DNA of 64,000 nt. Origin: Oscarella lobularis. Lineage: Eukaryota; Porifera; Homoscleromorpha; Homosclerophorida; Oscarellidae. Shown here one piece after another: positions 21,703 to 33,691 of this stretch. Within the stretch, counting starts at the first letter, position 1. Each line of letters begins with the position of its first letter. The notes under the pieces are model-generated. The model worked only from the letters and a program-made list of their open reading frames with translations, was not told the origin of the DNA and did not search any database. Made by a program: the position numbers and the translations under genes. The stretch is from NCBI RefSeq assembly GCF_947507565.1, contig NC_089175.1, positions 3,833,733-3,897,732 of the forward strand. The letters are read 5' to 3'.

Positions 21703-22635
21703 GACAAAAAGAAGACGCGCGTTGGTAAATGGCACTGGTGAGGGAGACAGAAACGTCAAGGACGTCATTATGCACCTCAATGCAACAGGGTTTCCTTCAC
21801 CGCAAAAAAAGTGGAAGAAGACGACGTCTTTCTCGAGTTAGGAAGCAGTCGCTATAACCTCGGGGCCAAATGGACAAACTCTATCAATCTCAAGTGTACA
21901 GACGAGCGAGAGCGGCAATTACACTTGCGTCGTCAGCAATACCGTAGGTAAAACGTTAAAATATTTTCAATTCGTAAAACTAATCACAATTTACAAGGTC
22001 CACCATCTCCACCCAGGCTGTTGGAGGCTAACATAACTATCATGAAAACATTCATCAAAATGTTCGTCAAGTGGACTGTTCCCTTCAATGGGAACAGTCC
22101 CCATAAAGGAGTATACATTGCATTACCGGCAAAAAGGAGGTGCGTTCTGGTATACGATGCTTGTACGCAGTTCTCAAGTGTCTGCTGACGTACCTATGCC
22201 TATCAAGCTAATTTCTTTGAACGACTTTGAGTTTTACGTCACTGCTTCGAATTGCCATGGATCATCTGAAGCATCAGCCATTTTTCAAGTATCTAAGAAA
22301 AACTTTCTCCTCGTCGCACCACCAACTTCAGAACCAACAGGCAATAATAAAATTAATCATTGATTAGCTAACAACTGGCATCTTATGTATAGAAGAAAGC
22401 GGTCTCTCTGAGTCGCGCGTCATCGTTATTGCTGTCTCCGGTTTTGCAACTTCTATCCTGACTACATTTACTTTTATTGTGCTGGCATATAAACGACAGC
22501 GTTTGGCTCTGCCTAATGGATCAAGAGGAGCAAAATTCAGTGGTGCGAGTGCTTGAACTTGAAGCTATTAGTACCAGATCCGACTCCTTTGCTGAATCGA
22601 AACCGAATCTCTCTTCAAAAGAAACTCAAGTATGA
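21703..22635 (+). pseudogene. Chimera 1: FN3 relic fused to beta Ig3/FN3/TM
   Basis: An alpha-like FN3 relic (EDARW, RETETS region) is joined at about 21757 to the middle of a beta Ig3 exon (DVIMHLNATG). The Ig3 end and its donor are deleted (AATATTTTCAA runs into TTCGTAAAAC at about 21970). FN3 21998-22340 has an extra C near 22099. The transmembrane exon 22393-22635 has a one-base insertion after ALPN that takes the ETQV tail out of frame. Signal, Ig1 and Ig2 exons are absent. The 3' half resembles beta1 most closely (RLALPN, SKPNLSSKETQV) and its 3' flank matches that of beta1. It lies directly before B2. Confidence 0.75.
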
Positions 22636-22908
22636 AGTGTACTCATCTGTACTGTTGGACAGCTGACAGCCTTTAGGTAGTTCGCGCGCGACGGTGATAT
22701 CCTAAGGAGACGCAATTAGCGATATTGATGTTCGGAGAAAAGGGAGTGTGCTTACTTATCTCTGCCGCAACCGTAGGCTACTGCAATGCGCAATCGCGGG
22801 GCATTCGGCGGCACGACGTACGGCCCGGGTGCGTCACTCCGACACTTGCTGCGTCTACTAGTACGTAGAAGTAAACCGACGGTCGCTCATCGGTGTTACA
22901 CAGAAAGA

Positions 22909-25876
22909 ATGAGGTATCTACAGTCTTTAGTATTACGGCCTTGTCTAATTCCTTTCCACGCGGTAAAGAGCAAGTGGGAGGGACTACACTGTCGGGTGTG
23001 TAACGTTTTGCTGCTATCTCCTCATGCACAGCAGGTATACGGTTGCTTACCTGCTTCGATTGGCGATCGCGGGCTCAGTCCCTCAAAGTTCGCACTGCAA
23101 CTTATCGCTTTCTTCGATCCCAGGCTACTCTCCCACAATTGCATCCGCATGATAATCATCTTTGCATTTAATTGTCCTTTTTGTGCGCAGGGGTCTTTCT
23201 GGTTTGATTTCTGGTTCGGTACAGCAATGCAAGGTCTTCAGCTACAGTTACTGCTTGCTGCTACTGCTGCAACTTCGGGTGGATGCAAGTGTCGGTGAGA
23301 TCACGCGTTCTGTATACCCCGATATATGGTAATTGGCTGGCCGGGTACGCGTAGGAGCTAACCGATTCGACATCCAAGCATTCCGAGCCGTCAACGGTTC
23401 CGACGAAGTTACCGTCGCTTCGTGCTGGAGTGACGTCGCGCACGGAGATCGGCTCGTTCAAGTTACGTGGCGACTGAATAGTCGTCCTTTGGACTTTGCA
23501 ACGAACACCCGCTTCTCGTCAAGTTCAAAAGCGGACGCCTATTCGACTCGCTTCTTTCTTCAGGTTATGTTGCCGCTGAGCAGCGACAACGGTACGGTCG
23601 TCACATGCCAACCAGAAGGCTACAAAGAAAGCGACGTGGCTCTTTTCATCGTATACGGTAAGGAGATGCTGGCATAATACTTATACAGAAATAGGCACGA
23701 TCGTAATAACGGTGATTTGCGTCGTATTAGATTCCGCTCCCAAGGTCGAAGTCATTGGAGATGCTGATGTCACAGTAGAGGAAGAGACTTTGTTTCAACC
23801 CCGAGTTCGAATCTTTTTCTCGGGAGGAAACCTCTATCTGATGTATTACCAGAATGAAATGCAACTTGGTTTGGAAACGAATGTCGATGGTGTTTACGGA
23901 ACAAAAGATGTGTCATTGTCACCACTAAAAGTTCTCAAGAGCATGAGCGGTCTTCTATCTGTCCTTGTTTCTTTGGATGGACTGCCCTTTTTTATCCTAT
24001 TTTTAATTTGACTGTTATCAGTCGCACTGTTGCAACACCCGCAGCAGCATTCACATCGCCGTCATCAGGCAAGTTTAAATAAATTTTGCTAATTAAAAAA
24101 TTATTTATTAATGACAGATAACGGTGACCCTGCTACAAAGTCTATTGGTGATAGTAACAGCAGCAGCAACAGCAGTAGCAGTGCAAAATATACAACTCCG
24201 ACAACAATTACCCCGAGCCCTCCGAGTCCTACATCTTCAAGTCCTACGTCAACAAGTGCGTATGATAATTCTAGTCTTGTGCCTTTTACATCAAAATCTT
24301 TGGATGACAACAGTAATGAGATACGCACATTCATCTCTTTATTGCTTTACGTTTTATTTATTTTAGGCACGTCATGGGCAGTTATAGCTAGCTCCATTTC
24401 TGGAGGCGTTTTACTTCTTGCTATCCTCGTAGTGGCGTTGGTTTTAATTTATGTCAAATTAAGAAACCAAACGTCTACTAGTAGAGATGATCCGGAAGGC
24501 AATTTAGAAACTTCTCTAAAGAAACTAACTGCAGCTCCAAGAGAAAATGCTCATACCAGCACGGACTCGGGTTTGACGCAGTGCGAGGAGGATAGCGCGG
24601 CCGACTCGGGGCAGTTGGAACCAAATAGCCACCTGATCGATGAAACAACCGTGGCAATAGTAAGTTTTTTTCTTGAGCTGTTTGCCGCAAATATTTAAGA
24701 AAGCAACGATCGCTTAGGAACAGACATCTGATTCGCTACCTCGAATCAGTCAGAGTGAAATTGAGTACGAAGAACGTCGAATCAGTCAGAGTGAAATTGA
24801 GTACGACGAAGAACGTCGAATCAGTCAGAGTGAAATTGAGTACGACGAGGAACGTGATTTTCTCGGCAGCGGCTGCAGTGGCGAAGTCTATCGTGCAAGA
24901 CTAAAGAAAAGCAGCGAGGTTGTAGCAATCAAAGTTTTTCTGAAGAGACGAATATTACCAAAGTAAGTTTATATGTAATGCTAAACAGATTTTATTTGTA
25001 CATATGGGCTGTTTTTTCTGTGCAGGCAATCGACGCTGTTAGACAAAGAAGCTCGAATTCTATTGAAAATTAAGCCGCATCCTCATATTCTCAGTCTTAT
25101 TGGCATCAGCAAATCTTCTAGATTCTACGCATTGGTCATGGAGTACATCGGTGGTGGTGACTTGTATAATGTCTTAACCTCAACTGATGATCACAGCATA
25201 GAGCAGTGGGACAATCGTCTCGACATTGCCAATCAAATCGCTTTGGGAATGTCTCATCTGCACAAGAACGAACCAACCGTCATTCACGACCTCAAGTCAA
25301 ACAACGTCCTTGTGAACAAAACAACTCAAGGAGAAAAAATGATGTATATATGCAAAGTAGGTCAACGCGGCTAGCCAATAGTATGATGTATTTTTCTTAT
25401 ATAGATTTGCGATTTCGGTCTTGCAAAAATGACCAGCGTTAGCTCTGTGACTCAGTGCCGCAAAGAGGGCGAGATTCCTGGAGGCACTGTTACGTACATC
25501 GCACCGGAACGATACCACTCGGTCACGTACGGCGCCGAGGACGGCGAAGAAAAGAGAGAAATCGCCAAGAGATCAGACGTCTTCAGTTACGGAATTCTAC
25601 TATGGGAAATCAAAGAACGAGAGCGTCCGTACGAAGGTATACGTACGTAGGCATCAGGTTATTGTATTTACCGTTTTTTTCTAAGGAATGCCGAAGGAGG
25701 CAATTTACTTACGCACGAAGGCGGGATGTTCACTCCCAAAGGGGAAAGTCGAGGCTCCGAGAGATTACACATCTCTTCTGAGTGACTGCGTCAGGTTAAA
25801 TCCTTTAGAGAGGCCTTCGTTTGATGAAATCATCAGTTTCCTGAGAAACAAACTACTCTCAGTTATATTTTGCTAA
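22909..25876 (+). pseudogene. B2: receptor kinase with frameshift and catalytic-loop deletion
   Basis: Ten exons: 22909-22913, 23191-23294, 23355-23657, 23731-24068, 24118-24312, 24367-24659, 24718-24962, 25026-25356, 25405-25636, 25686-25876. The plan follows B1 with an extra cytoplasmic exon part (ETSLKKLTAAP, CEEDSAADSG) shared with B-prime1. Exon 4 is 338 nt rather than 339: DGLPFSYPIF loses a base near 23990 and the frame ends soon after. The catalytic loop reads IHDLKSNN, one codon short of IHLDLKSNN elsewhere. The juxtamembrane segment carries three RISQSEIEYDEER repeats instead of one. VAIK, DFG and APE are kept. The C-terminus (RNKLLSVIFC) also differs. If the frameshift is a sequencing error, it would be a 745-aa probable pseudokinase receptor. 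Confidence 0.7.
24742..24855 (+). repeat. 39-bp tandem repeat coding RISQSEIEYDEER
   Basis: Three units (24742-24777, 36 nt; 24778-24816; 24817-24855) differ by one missing codon and one synonymous change. Each encodes Ser, acidic and Tyr residues just before the kinase glycine loop. B1, B3 and B-prime1 have a single unit. Confidence 0.9.
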
Positions 25877-26176
25877 ACAACAAGAGTTGCATCCTAGACT
25901 CATTGGGATAGATTTTTTGTGTAAGTCAATTCGGACATATACAGTACATATACCTGTCTCGTATTTATGTGTAGAGGAGATATATTTATCTGCCATTGTG
26001 TCACGTGATATTCGATCCTCGTCAACAAAGCACGGAGCACAGACGCTTTCTCCTTCTGTCGTGTACACGGCGTCCCGCCAATGTCTAGCCAAACTATTGT
26101 GCTGCGGTAAGCCACCGTCGATCGCCTCGCAAGTCAAAGTCGATGTCTCCGTAGGTTAGAACTCGCAAACCGGCTA
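25877..26176. other. B2 3' flank
   Basis: No gene is seen; same conserved block as 6589-6924, with TCACGTGA near 26001. Confidence 0.5.
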
Positions 26177-26616
26177 AAAGAAGACGCGCGTTGATCAATG
26201 GCGCTGGTAAGGGAGACAGAAACGTCAAGGCTATTGACATTATCGCAGTGGATGAAGTAGACTCACTAGGTTTAGAATTTCACGTCATCAGGACACTGCT
26301 GCTCGAAGCATCTAAGCTTTCAAACGTTTTTTCAAGCGTCTACGAACGTCCATACGCACCATCGTTATCTCTACCACCAAAAGGCAATGTCAAGTCGTGA
26401 AGAATATAGGATCTATGCGTAGATGGTCTCTCTGAATCAATCGGTTCTGTCTTGACTACATTGGCTCTCATTTTCTTAGTGAAAAAGCGACAGCGGTCGT
26501 CTTGTTATCCGCAGCAGTACCAAGTGCGACAAAAAAGGTATTAGTATTCAACTTATGCAATATGTCAATTAAGTATTTTTGATTAGATAATTGTGAACGG
26601 CTTGAAACTCAAGTAC
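26177..26616 (+). pseudogene. FN3-transmembrane relic 2
   Basis: Same structure as relic 1: frameshifted FN3 fragment (EDARW then AIDIIAVDEVDSLGLEFHV, SSVYERPYAPSLSLPPKGN), short transmembrane exon after GCGTAG, and a last-exon vestige reading ETQV without stop near 26605-26616. No upstream Ig exons. Confidence 0.7.
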
Positions 26617-27045
26617 AGGACATCACTTATCATTTTGGAGATTTTTATGCCTAGCGCTTAGACAGCATTCTTTTACGATTGCAAGGGATTTTTATCGGTA
26701 GAAACGGTTTTAAGCAAAGAGACGAGGAATTTTATGATAGTAAGTTTAATCTTTTTCAATTTACCTAATTTCATTACTCGTTTAGCTAATTCAATTTGCT
26801 CCAAACAATAGTAAGCGCGCCTGCGCACATTCACCTGAATCGATTGCCCCGCTGTTCCACTGGTATTTTCTGGACAGTTTTACAGAGCGTGAGAACCTTT
26901 TACTTACCAGCTCGTTTTTGACCGAGGTATTGCAGGTTGCAGGAACTGATTTCCGACCTTCAAGGAGCGGGCCCGCCGCGTACATTAGCGGAAACGGCTT
27001 ACTTCCTGTAGCAGTACTACTGTTTCCAGCTGACTGCATGACACT
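26617..27045. other. Spacer before gamma2
   Basis: No gene is seen; homologous to 7371-7800, probable gamma promoter region. Confidence 0.45.
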
Positions 27046-28878
27046 ATGGACTACATCCTGCTTCTCATGATCTACGTGGCAGTGCAAAGACTCGGATGTT
27101 TGATTTTAGTTACTGCACAGTAGTATATAGCCACAGGAAGGCGTTGACCGCAAAGTACACAAAAGAGTCCCCAAATGGGCTTTTGTACGCAGACGCACAT
27201 TCACGTCGATGAGTCACCCGTTTTTACAAAGCGATAGCGTTGCACCGCCTTCTCCCCTATTGTTGCTCACGCGACTATTTACACGTAGGAGCAACGGTGG
27301 AGCTAAAATTGACATCGAATCCTTTGCCCACGCCCGATCAAACGGCCACATTTTTATGCACTGTGACCGGTTCTGGTACTATAATTCGCTGGGAAAAAGA
27401 CAATACGGTGCTCAATCTAACGAACCCTCGCTACCTATCAACACAAAAACTGTCATCTCTTGACATCCTGTCTTTGGTGAAAACAGATTCCGGAATGTAT
27501 CAATGTGTCGCTATGGTTAGCGGAATAGAAGAGAGCGACTTCTTCTATCTTGATGTATTAGGTGAAGACCGTCTAGTAGAATCTCTATAAATGAGACTGA
27601 CTTTGCTTTTAGTGAACCCGGAAATTTCTTATAAGCCGCTCACTGTCGCAACGGAAGGTGAGTCAGTCACTCTCGGTTGTCCATGTCAATACTTCACCAA
27701 AATGAGTTGGACGTTTAATGGAGTTAACGTCAGTTATAAACCGGGCTATAGTTTGAACCAAGAGAAGACGAACCTGACGATAAATCATGTGTCTCGAGTG
27801 CACGCTGGGCAATACGTTTGTACTGCTGTCAACCACAATCAACATTATACGGCGACGGGTACACCCTCTCTGGTAGTCTACTGTGCGTATATAAAGCTGG
27901 TCACACCTAAAAGAACGTCTTATTAGTTTGTGGCATTTTTTGCAGATGCCGCTGATGCCGTTCTTCGTGGTCCGGTAAACGGAACCGCTATCGAAGGCAA
28001 TGATGTGAACTTTTACTGCAATACATCTGGACTTCCCACGCCACGATTAGAGTGGAAGAAAAATGATATGCTCGTTTCGGAGTTGGGAAGCAGTCGGTAT
28101 GAAATCAGGTTAGACGGAAAAGTTCTATCGATCTCGAGCGCCCAGACGAGCGATACGAGCAACTACACTTGCTCTGTCGACAATAGCGTAGGTGGAACAT
28201 CTAAGTTTCTGCGATTAACCGTAGAAGGTATAGAGAACACTTGAAATCTGAAATGAAACTAAGACAAGTTTATCAAGGACCCCCATTCCCGCCGAAGCTC
28301 TTGACGGCTAACATAACTATCAATGCCAATTCTATTAGAATGTACGTCAATTGGACTGTTTCCTTCAGTGGGAATAGTGCCATAAAGGGGTATACATTGC
28401 ATTATCGACAAAAAGGAGACGCCTTTTGGCATATGATGCTGGTACACAGCTCCCAAGTCTCTGCCACTGTGCCAATACCTATCAACTTATCTGACTTGAG
28501 AGATTTTGAGTTCTACGTTACAGCTGCCAATCGCCACGGATCGTCTGAAGAATCGGCCGAATAGTTTTATTGTCGTAGCAACACCAAGTTCGTCGTCAGA
28601 ACCAACAGGCAATAAAAACTATTGATTATGGAAACGAATACTAACTATCAGTCATATGTTTTAGAAACAGAAAATGGAGTTTTCTCAGATTCGGACATTG
28701 TCATTGTCGTTGCCGTACCTGGTTTTACAGTTTGTATCTTGACTACAGCTGCTCTAATTATGTTGGTTTACAGCGTTGGGCTCTTTATCATCCACGTGAT
28801 CTAAATGGACCGGTACAAATTCTTCGGGTCAGATCTTCCTTATCAGAGTCTTCGACTGCAAGCGAAACCCAAGTATGA
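27046..28878 (+). pseudogene. gamma2: broken three-Ig/FN3 receptor
   Basis: Exons: signal 27046-27097, Ig1 27289-27561, Ig2 27613-27882, Ig3 27946-28227, FN3 28278-28608, transmembrane 28665-28878. It shares the 17-nt FN3 deletion and the 7-nt deletion after the membrane helix with gamma1, so the reading frame ends at TAG about 28562-28564. It does not share the gamma1 nonsense codon in Ig1. However, the last base of the signal exon is T instead of G, so splicing would create TGA across the exon 1-2 junction (T|GA). A further TAA appears in the shifted tail near 28802. Confidence 0.75.
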
Positions 28879-28978
28879 CTCTGGTATTGAAAGTTTGTAG
28901 GGTTTGTGTCATTGACTCAGAGGTACTGCGGTTGGTTTAGTTACGTCTGCCAATAACTGTAGTCCGAAACCTAGGTAA

Positions 28979-29464
28979 TAGTTTCAGGATACTACTACAG
29001 TAGTAGAAAATAAAATAGATTTAGAGTGCGGGATATACCCCACACGAAGGTGGGTCCGGTGAGGGAAATTGTCGTCGGCGTCGAGAAAAGATGAGGTATT
29101 ACTAGTAGAAGGCCCTTTTTTCACGCCGTGAGAGAGGAAATGGGAGGGGCCCCATGAGTTTATGTGAAGCGTCGGTTGGTCTGGTGGGTCTACTATCGAC
29201 GTGATAACCCTCAAAATGTACAAGAGTACCTCTGCGAGTACACGCTGAACCGATAGAGCCTCGAAGAAAGAAGCATCTTTCGATATGCGGTTCGCGCGGT
29301 TCTGTTTGACCTCATGCGCCATCCACGTGCGCACATACCATACATACATTAGACCATTCTTGAAGAGCTCTTTGTTCCAGCCTTTCCGATTCGAAAGAAC
29401 CCCGAAAGTGCAAAGTCGTCTGTTTTCTGCTTACTAGTGCAACTTCAAGTCGCTAGGCTGACTG
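28979..29464 (+). pseudogene. 5' stub of B-prime receptor gene, copy 2
   Basis: Almost identical to 9700-10185. ATGAG|GTATTA is at about 29091-29095 and the signal-exon relic lies near 29380-29460, followed directly by the TRAF2 region. Confidence 0.5.
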
Positions 29465-29624
29465 AATGTCTTGTTGCAACACAATTCAAATATTTTCATG
29501 ATTAGTCTGATTTCTTGTCGACTCTACAGTGTAGGCCCACCTCGTGTGCCACCGGCCCCTGTGCCAGAGATCTCTGCCTGTGCCACCTCGTTTACAGTAT
29601 CTGTGCACATGCGCATCGCAGAGC

Positions 29625-31259
29625 ATGGCCTGCAGCAGGCTTTCAGACGCAACGACGAAGATCTATGCTCAGCACGAGCCAGAAGATCTATTCGCGAGGA
29701 GTTTCTCGTGCGATGACGGAGAGTCTGTGTACCCGGAACCGATCGACGGCTACGACGAAGCGCTATTCGTGCAACGTCCGGATCCGGACTACAAGTGTTC
29801 GGTCTGCTCGGGAGTGGCGAGAAGTCCTATGCAGGCGCCGTGTGGTCATCTTTTCTGTGCGACCTGCTTCGAACGCTTGCCGAAGTGAGAGCGTACACTA
29901 CTGTATAGAGGTGTGATGACGTCACTTCGTGTAAACGTAAACACAGACGTCACGGTTCGTTCGTGTGTCCGAGAGATGGGCTGAAGCACCGTGAGGACTA
30001 CGTAAAATCATCGGAATTAGCTTTAAAGACTAAAACTAATTATTTTGTATTGTACAGGCGTTTCCGGATCAGAGAACGAATAGGAAGGTGCTCCAGTTGA
30101 AGGTGAAGTGTCTCGAACACGCCGCCGGATGCAAGCAGGAGATAGAGCTTCGTTATCTTCAGGTAATTAAATAGAACGCATCATACTTTTTGCTTCTCCA
30201 TTATCTGTCTCAAGGACCACGTGGCAAAGGAGTGTACTTTTGCCAAGGTTCGATGTCCTGAGAAGTGCGGCGTGATCATGCCTCAAGCGCAGATAAAGAA
30301 CCACGTGAAGAACATATGCATCAATCGTAAGTTCACGTGCAGCTATTGCAGAAAATCGATGACATTCTGGCATTACAAAAACGTGAGTGTATATGTCTAA
30401 GAGAAAATACACATGTACTCATGAAGTCCTTAGGGCCACAAGGATTTGTTTTGTGACAAGATTGTCCTCGCTTGTCCGAAATGCAAGCAAGAGATGCTTC
30501 GTGAGAAAGTGAGAGTAGACCAAGGCAATGCCATAGTAATAATACTAATAATTGAATTCTGTATTTTAGTTTAGGGTGCACTTATCAGACTGCCCAAGAG
30601 TGGAAATCAAGTGCGAATACGCCCACTTCGGCTGTTCGTTTACAGTAAAAATTAAAATAAAATCAAAAATTAAAATGAATCTCACCTATTTCCAGACTCC
30701 AAGAGAATCAATGCCTCAGCATCTCGCCACCCAAATGCAGGAGCACGCCGACCTCATGCTCGCTTATCACAAAGACGTCAAAGAGAAAGTCTTCTCCATG
30801 GAAACCTATCTGAAGGCGAAAGCGTTGTCACTCGGCACGTTCGTGTGGACCATACAGAATTGGTCGCGCATCGACGCTCGCGAGACCGTGACTCTGACCA
30901 GTCCCAAGTTCCAGCTCGCCGATGCCGTCTACCTTCAAATGCAACTGAAAGCTAGAGGCGACTGGGCGGGCAATCGATTTGCCGTTATAACCGCCAAGCT
31001 CTTCGGCGCTCGCGTGGCGGCCTTCGATTTCATGATATCGCTCTGCGACAACGTTCACAGCGAGAAGGCCGGACGCGTGACGACGAGTGATTGGCCGGAC
31101 GCGTATCTGGCGTGCTACACGCGAGCGCGCGATTGGGATCCCGAGGGACCTATGGGAGCGATTTTCGGGGAGATGTTGTACGCCGACGAGATTCACTTCG
31201 AAGAGTTTCCGGCTCGCGACGACGACGTGATGCAAGTGAAGTTGAAGTGCAGCGGGTAG
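29625..31259 (+). CDS. TRAF2: RING, TRAF zinc-finger and MATH adaptor
   Basis: Seven exons, predicted 433 aa: 29625-29884, 29947-30001, 30058-30162, 30215-30382, 30434-30508, 30570-30644, 30696-31259. The architecture is the same as TRAF1: RING (CSVCSG, CGHLFCATC, CPRDG), TRAF zinc fingers and MATH domain. Differences are few and conservative, for example QMQLKARGDW for QMRLRARGDW and SMPQHLA for SMSRHLA. All exons are open and all introns have consensus ends, so both copies look functional. The name refers to position here, not to vertebrate TRAF2. Confidence 0.8.
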
Positions 31260-31534
31260 GGATGAGTAGCAGTGGGCTGCATGCGTATATTGGGGTCTTT
31301 TCTAATCGTCTCTCGATCAGTGTTTTTAGGATCCATTGAGAATCTTTTTCGAGGTGACCTGTCGTTCTAATGACGCCGGTGTTCTGTACGTGTAACGGTG
31401 TTGGTTTCAAAGTTGACATTGGGTATATCTGTGTTTGCTAATCATTTAATATTCTGTGCTGAATAGACATGAAGCGATTATTTAAAAGGACGAGATTGCG
31501 GTACAAAGATAATAGGAGCCGGATTTTTCTGTAG

Positions 31535-31820
31535 TGTACTACTCTCCCTTCTTCTCTTACACGGCGAATTTTGAATTTGAGCCGGAGGCGGAGAGAAAGG
31601 TGACCTACAGTCTGGATATCAAAATTATTGACGACGACGACGAAGTGTCGACGAGCAGTTTTGCGAGCGGAGAATTCACTCCCAACGGTACGCTATTTTT
31701 CTTTTTCTTTTTTCTTGGGCCTCCCCTCCTATCTATTGCCGCTTCTCTCTTTCGTTCTCAGGCTGCGTCTGCATTTTTAGCAATACGACGAATCTTCCAA
31801 TACGCGACGCGTGCTCTTGA
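31535..31820 (+). other. Unrecognised spliced ORF U2a
   Basis: Exon-like blocks 31535-31687 and 31762-31820, the counterpart of U1a. One GAC codon is inserted in the Asp run and the frame is kept. The possible upstream signal-like ATG of U1a is ATA here (31510), so that start is lost or was never used. Confidence 0.3.
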
Positions 31821-32962
31821 AGGCCACGTCATACACAGCGTCGGCCGAACGGCGACGATTGGTCGGCTGCCCTTTCGCGGCCTTCCCATCACTCTCATTC
31901 AAGCGGTCGATCGCGATATATATGCCAGAATTAAGCAGATCAGCAGGACATCGCCCAAGAAGGAGAAGAACTGGCGAAACGGTGAGAGTAAGAGTTAGAG
32001 AGGCAAATTGCTTCTATACACGCAGTACCGCTCCGCTTTTCACCCCGGCCAGACAATTTGACTTGAAGTCGGTGTTCAGTCAAATTATCTACGCCCGTGT
32101 AGCGTTTGTTTATCTAAGTGTAGCGCACGTTTTGCTGCCCGTTATAGAGGCGCCATATATCACCTAGATTTTGCTGACCGAGCGCATTGCCGTTTCTTCG
32201 TATCCGTTCGCTTTTCGCGTCCGAATAGCGACTGAATGTCTTTAGAATAGATCCCCAATTTACTTCGCGGCTGATTTTTCGCCTCTACTTGCTCGTATAG
32301 ACCATTTTGTCATGCGTCTTACAACTGACGTCATGTGTAGCGTGACAGGGCGTGTCTTGCGTACGTGGAACGCGTTTTATTTTCGTTTTTCGCGTTTCTA
32401 CATTGATTTGCGACAAAATTCATTCGCGGTTGTGGTCAGAAACGTATTTGCGGCTGATTGAGAGTGGTTTTAGTTCAATCAGCGCACTTTTTGTGGTGAA
32501 CAGCTGCAGTGGAAGTGACCCAGGCAGGGTTGTTATATATATACCCAGCGTTTCCATATACCTATCAGTAGCAGGAGCATGAGCTCTTGGCTAGGATAGA
32601 AGGGAGTTGGAAACTCTCCCCAAGGGTTTGACCATCATGGCCCGGTGGTCGGTCATTCTCCTCACCCGACAAGGGCTCCGGCCTTCCTAGTCCAATAGCT
32701 CCGCTGCGCCTGTGAGATACCTCTGATACCGGATAAACCTCCATAGCACCGTCTTCCGTGTGGTTTGTATCAAGTGTCGTAACCTTTTTTAAATTTTTAA
32801 AAATTTGCTATGTGAAAGAGACGCGTTTTTTGACCCTTTTAACGGTCAAACGACGCGTTTCTTCAAAGGGGGCCTCACTTCAAAGTTTGTGCATTTTTCA
32901 TTGCATTGATCTCTTGTCTGATTTCTAGGAGCTAGTAATTTCCTTATTGCATCTTTTCCTAG
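31821..32962. other. U2 spacer or long intron
   Basis: No supported coding exon. It carries the hairpin at about 32815-32864 and the same GC-rich block as 13290-13480. Confidence 0.4.
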
Positions 32963-33532
32963 GCTCCAGTGTGGTCTATCTATTTCAAAGCCCGATAGCC
33001 GAGAAGAGCATCAAAGCGTGACGTCGGAGCAAGCCAAAGAGGCGTTGGTATCACTCATATCTTGCATCAAGCACAGAGAAATGTTCATTAGCGTTACGAA
33101 ACGCGTCGAAGCGGAACTGAGGCGAGTAGAACCAAATTCAGAACCATTGATTTTATTATTCTTTTCGTTCAGATTGGCCATGTACGTAATGGACAACGAT
33201 CCTTATCCTGTGGATCAAATTATGGGTCCTCTGTTGCGACATCAATGCTACTGGCGAGATCCCGACGAGACGAACGTCGTAAAAATGCAAGTTTGGATCG
33301 AGGGAGGATATCGATGCGTCGAAGTCACTCTTCTATCTCCCCAAGGCAAAAAAACTCTATTATTAATTAAAGCCCAGGTCAGAAAGTTACTCTTGATAAC
33401 GGACTTTGGTTGACCTACCGGTTTGTTGGGAAAGAGGTGTATTGCAATATTGTTCTTTCTATCTATAGTGTGGGAGTATTGCGCGCGCGCACACAGAGGA
33501 GCTCTTAACTCTTTGCCATACGTTTGCAGTCA
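32963..33532 (+). CDS. Unrecognised exon U2b
   Basis: Exon-like block 32963-33377 (415 nt, entering at phase 2 and ending CAG|GTCAGA), then an acceptor at 33529 giving Ser-stop. It is fully open: VTSEQAKEALVSLISCIKHR, KRVEAELRRVEPNSEP, YPVDQIMGPLLRHQCYWRDP, VWIEGGYRCVEVTLLSPQGK. It lacks the 17-nt and 4-nt deletions of U1b, so this copy looks closer to the ancestral form. The family is not recognised and 5' exons were not found. The alpha3 signal exon starts 160 bp downstream. Confidence 0.4.
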
Positions 33533-33691
33533 TAGAGATTGCCGCCCAAGGCTTCACAACGCAGCGCGTGAGATTTTCGCACGTAATATTAATAAGCTTG
33601 CAGATTTTATGCTTGCTTCCTTTTTTGCAGGCGTCAAATCATCTCCCTTTTCCGGTTTCAATCTGCTTCAGGTCTTCTGCACGTCGGTTAC

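Larger units (their letters stand above)
3720..22635 (+). repeat. Duplicated unit I (~19 kb)
   Basis: This stretch carries B1, relic, gamma1, B-prime stub, TRAF1, U1, alpha2, beta2, C1 and a beta chimera, and is repeated in the same order at about 22660-41934. Corresponding points are displaced by 18950 bp at the kinase start (3959 vs 22909), 19279 at TRAF (10346 vs 29625), 19311 at alpha Ig1 and 19284 at the C start. The small drift reflects indels. The exact left edge was not determined by alignment. Confidence 0.75.
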
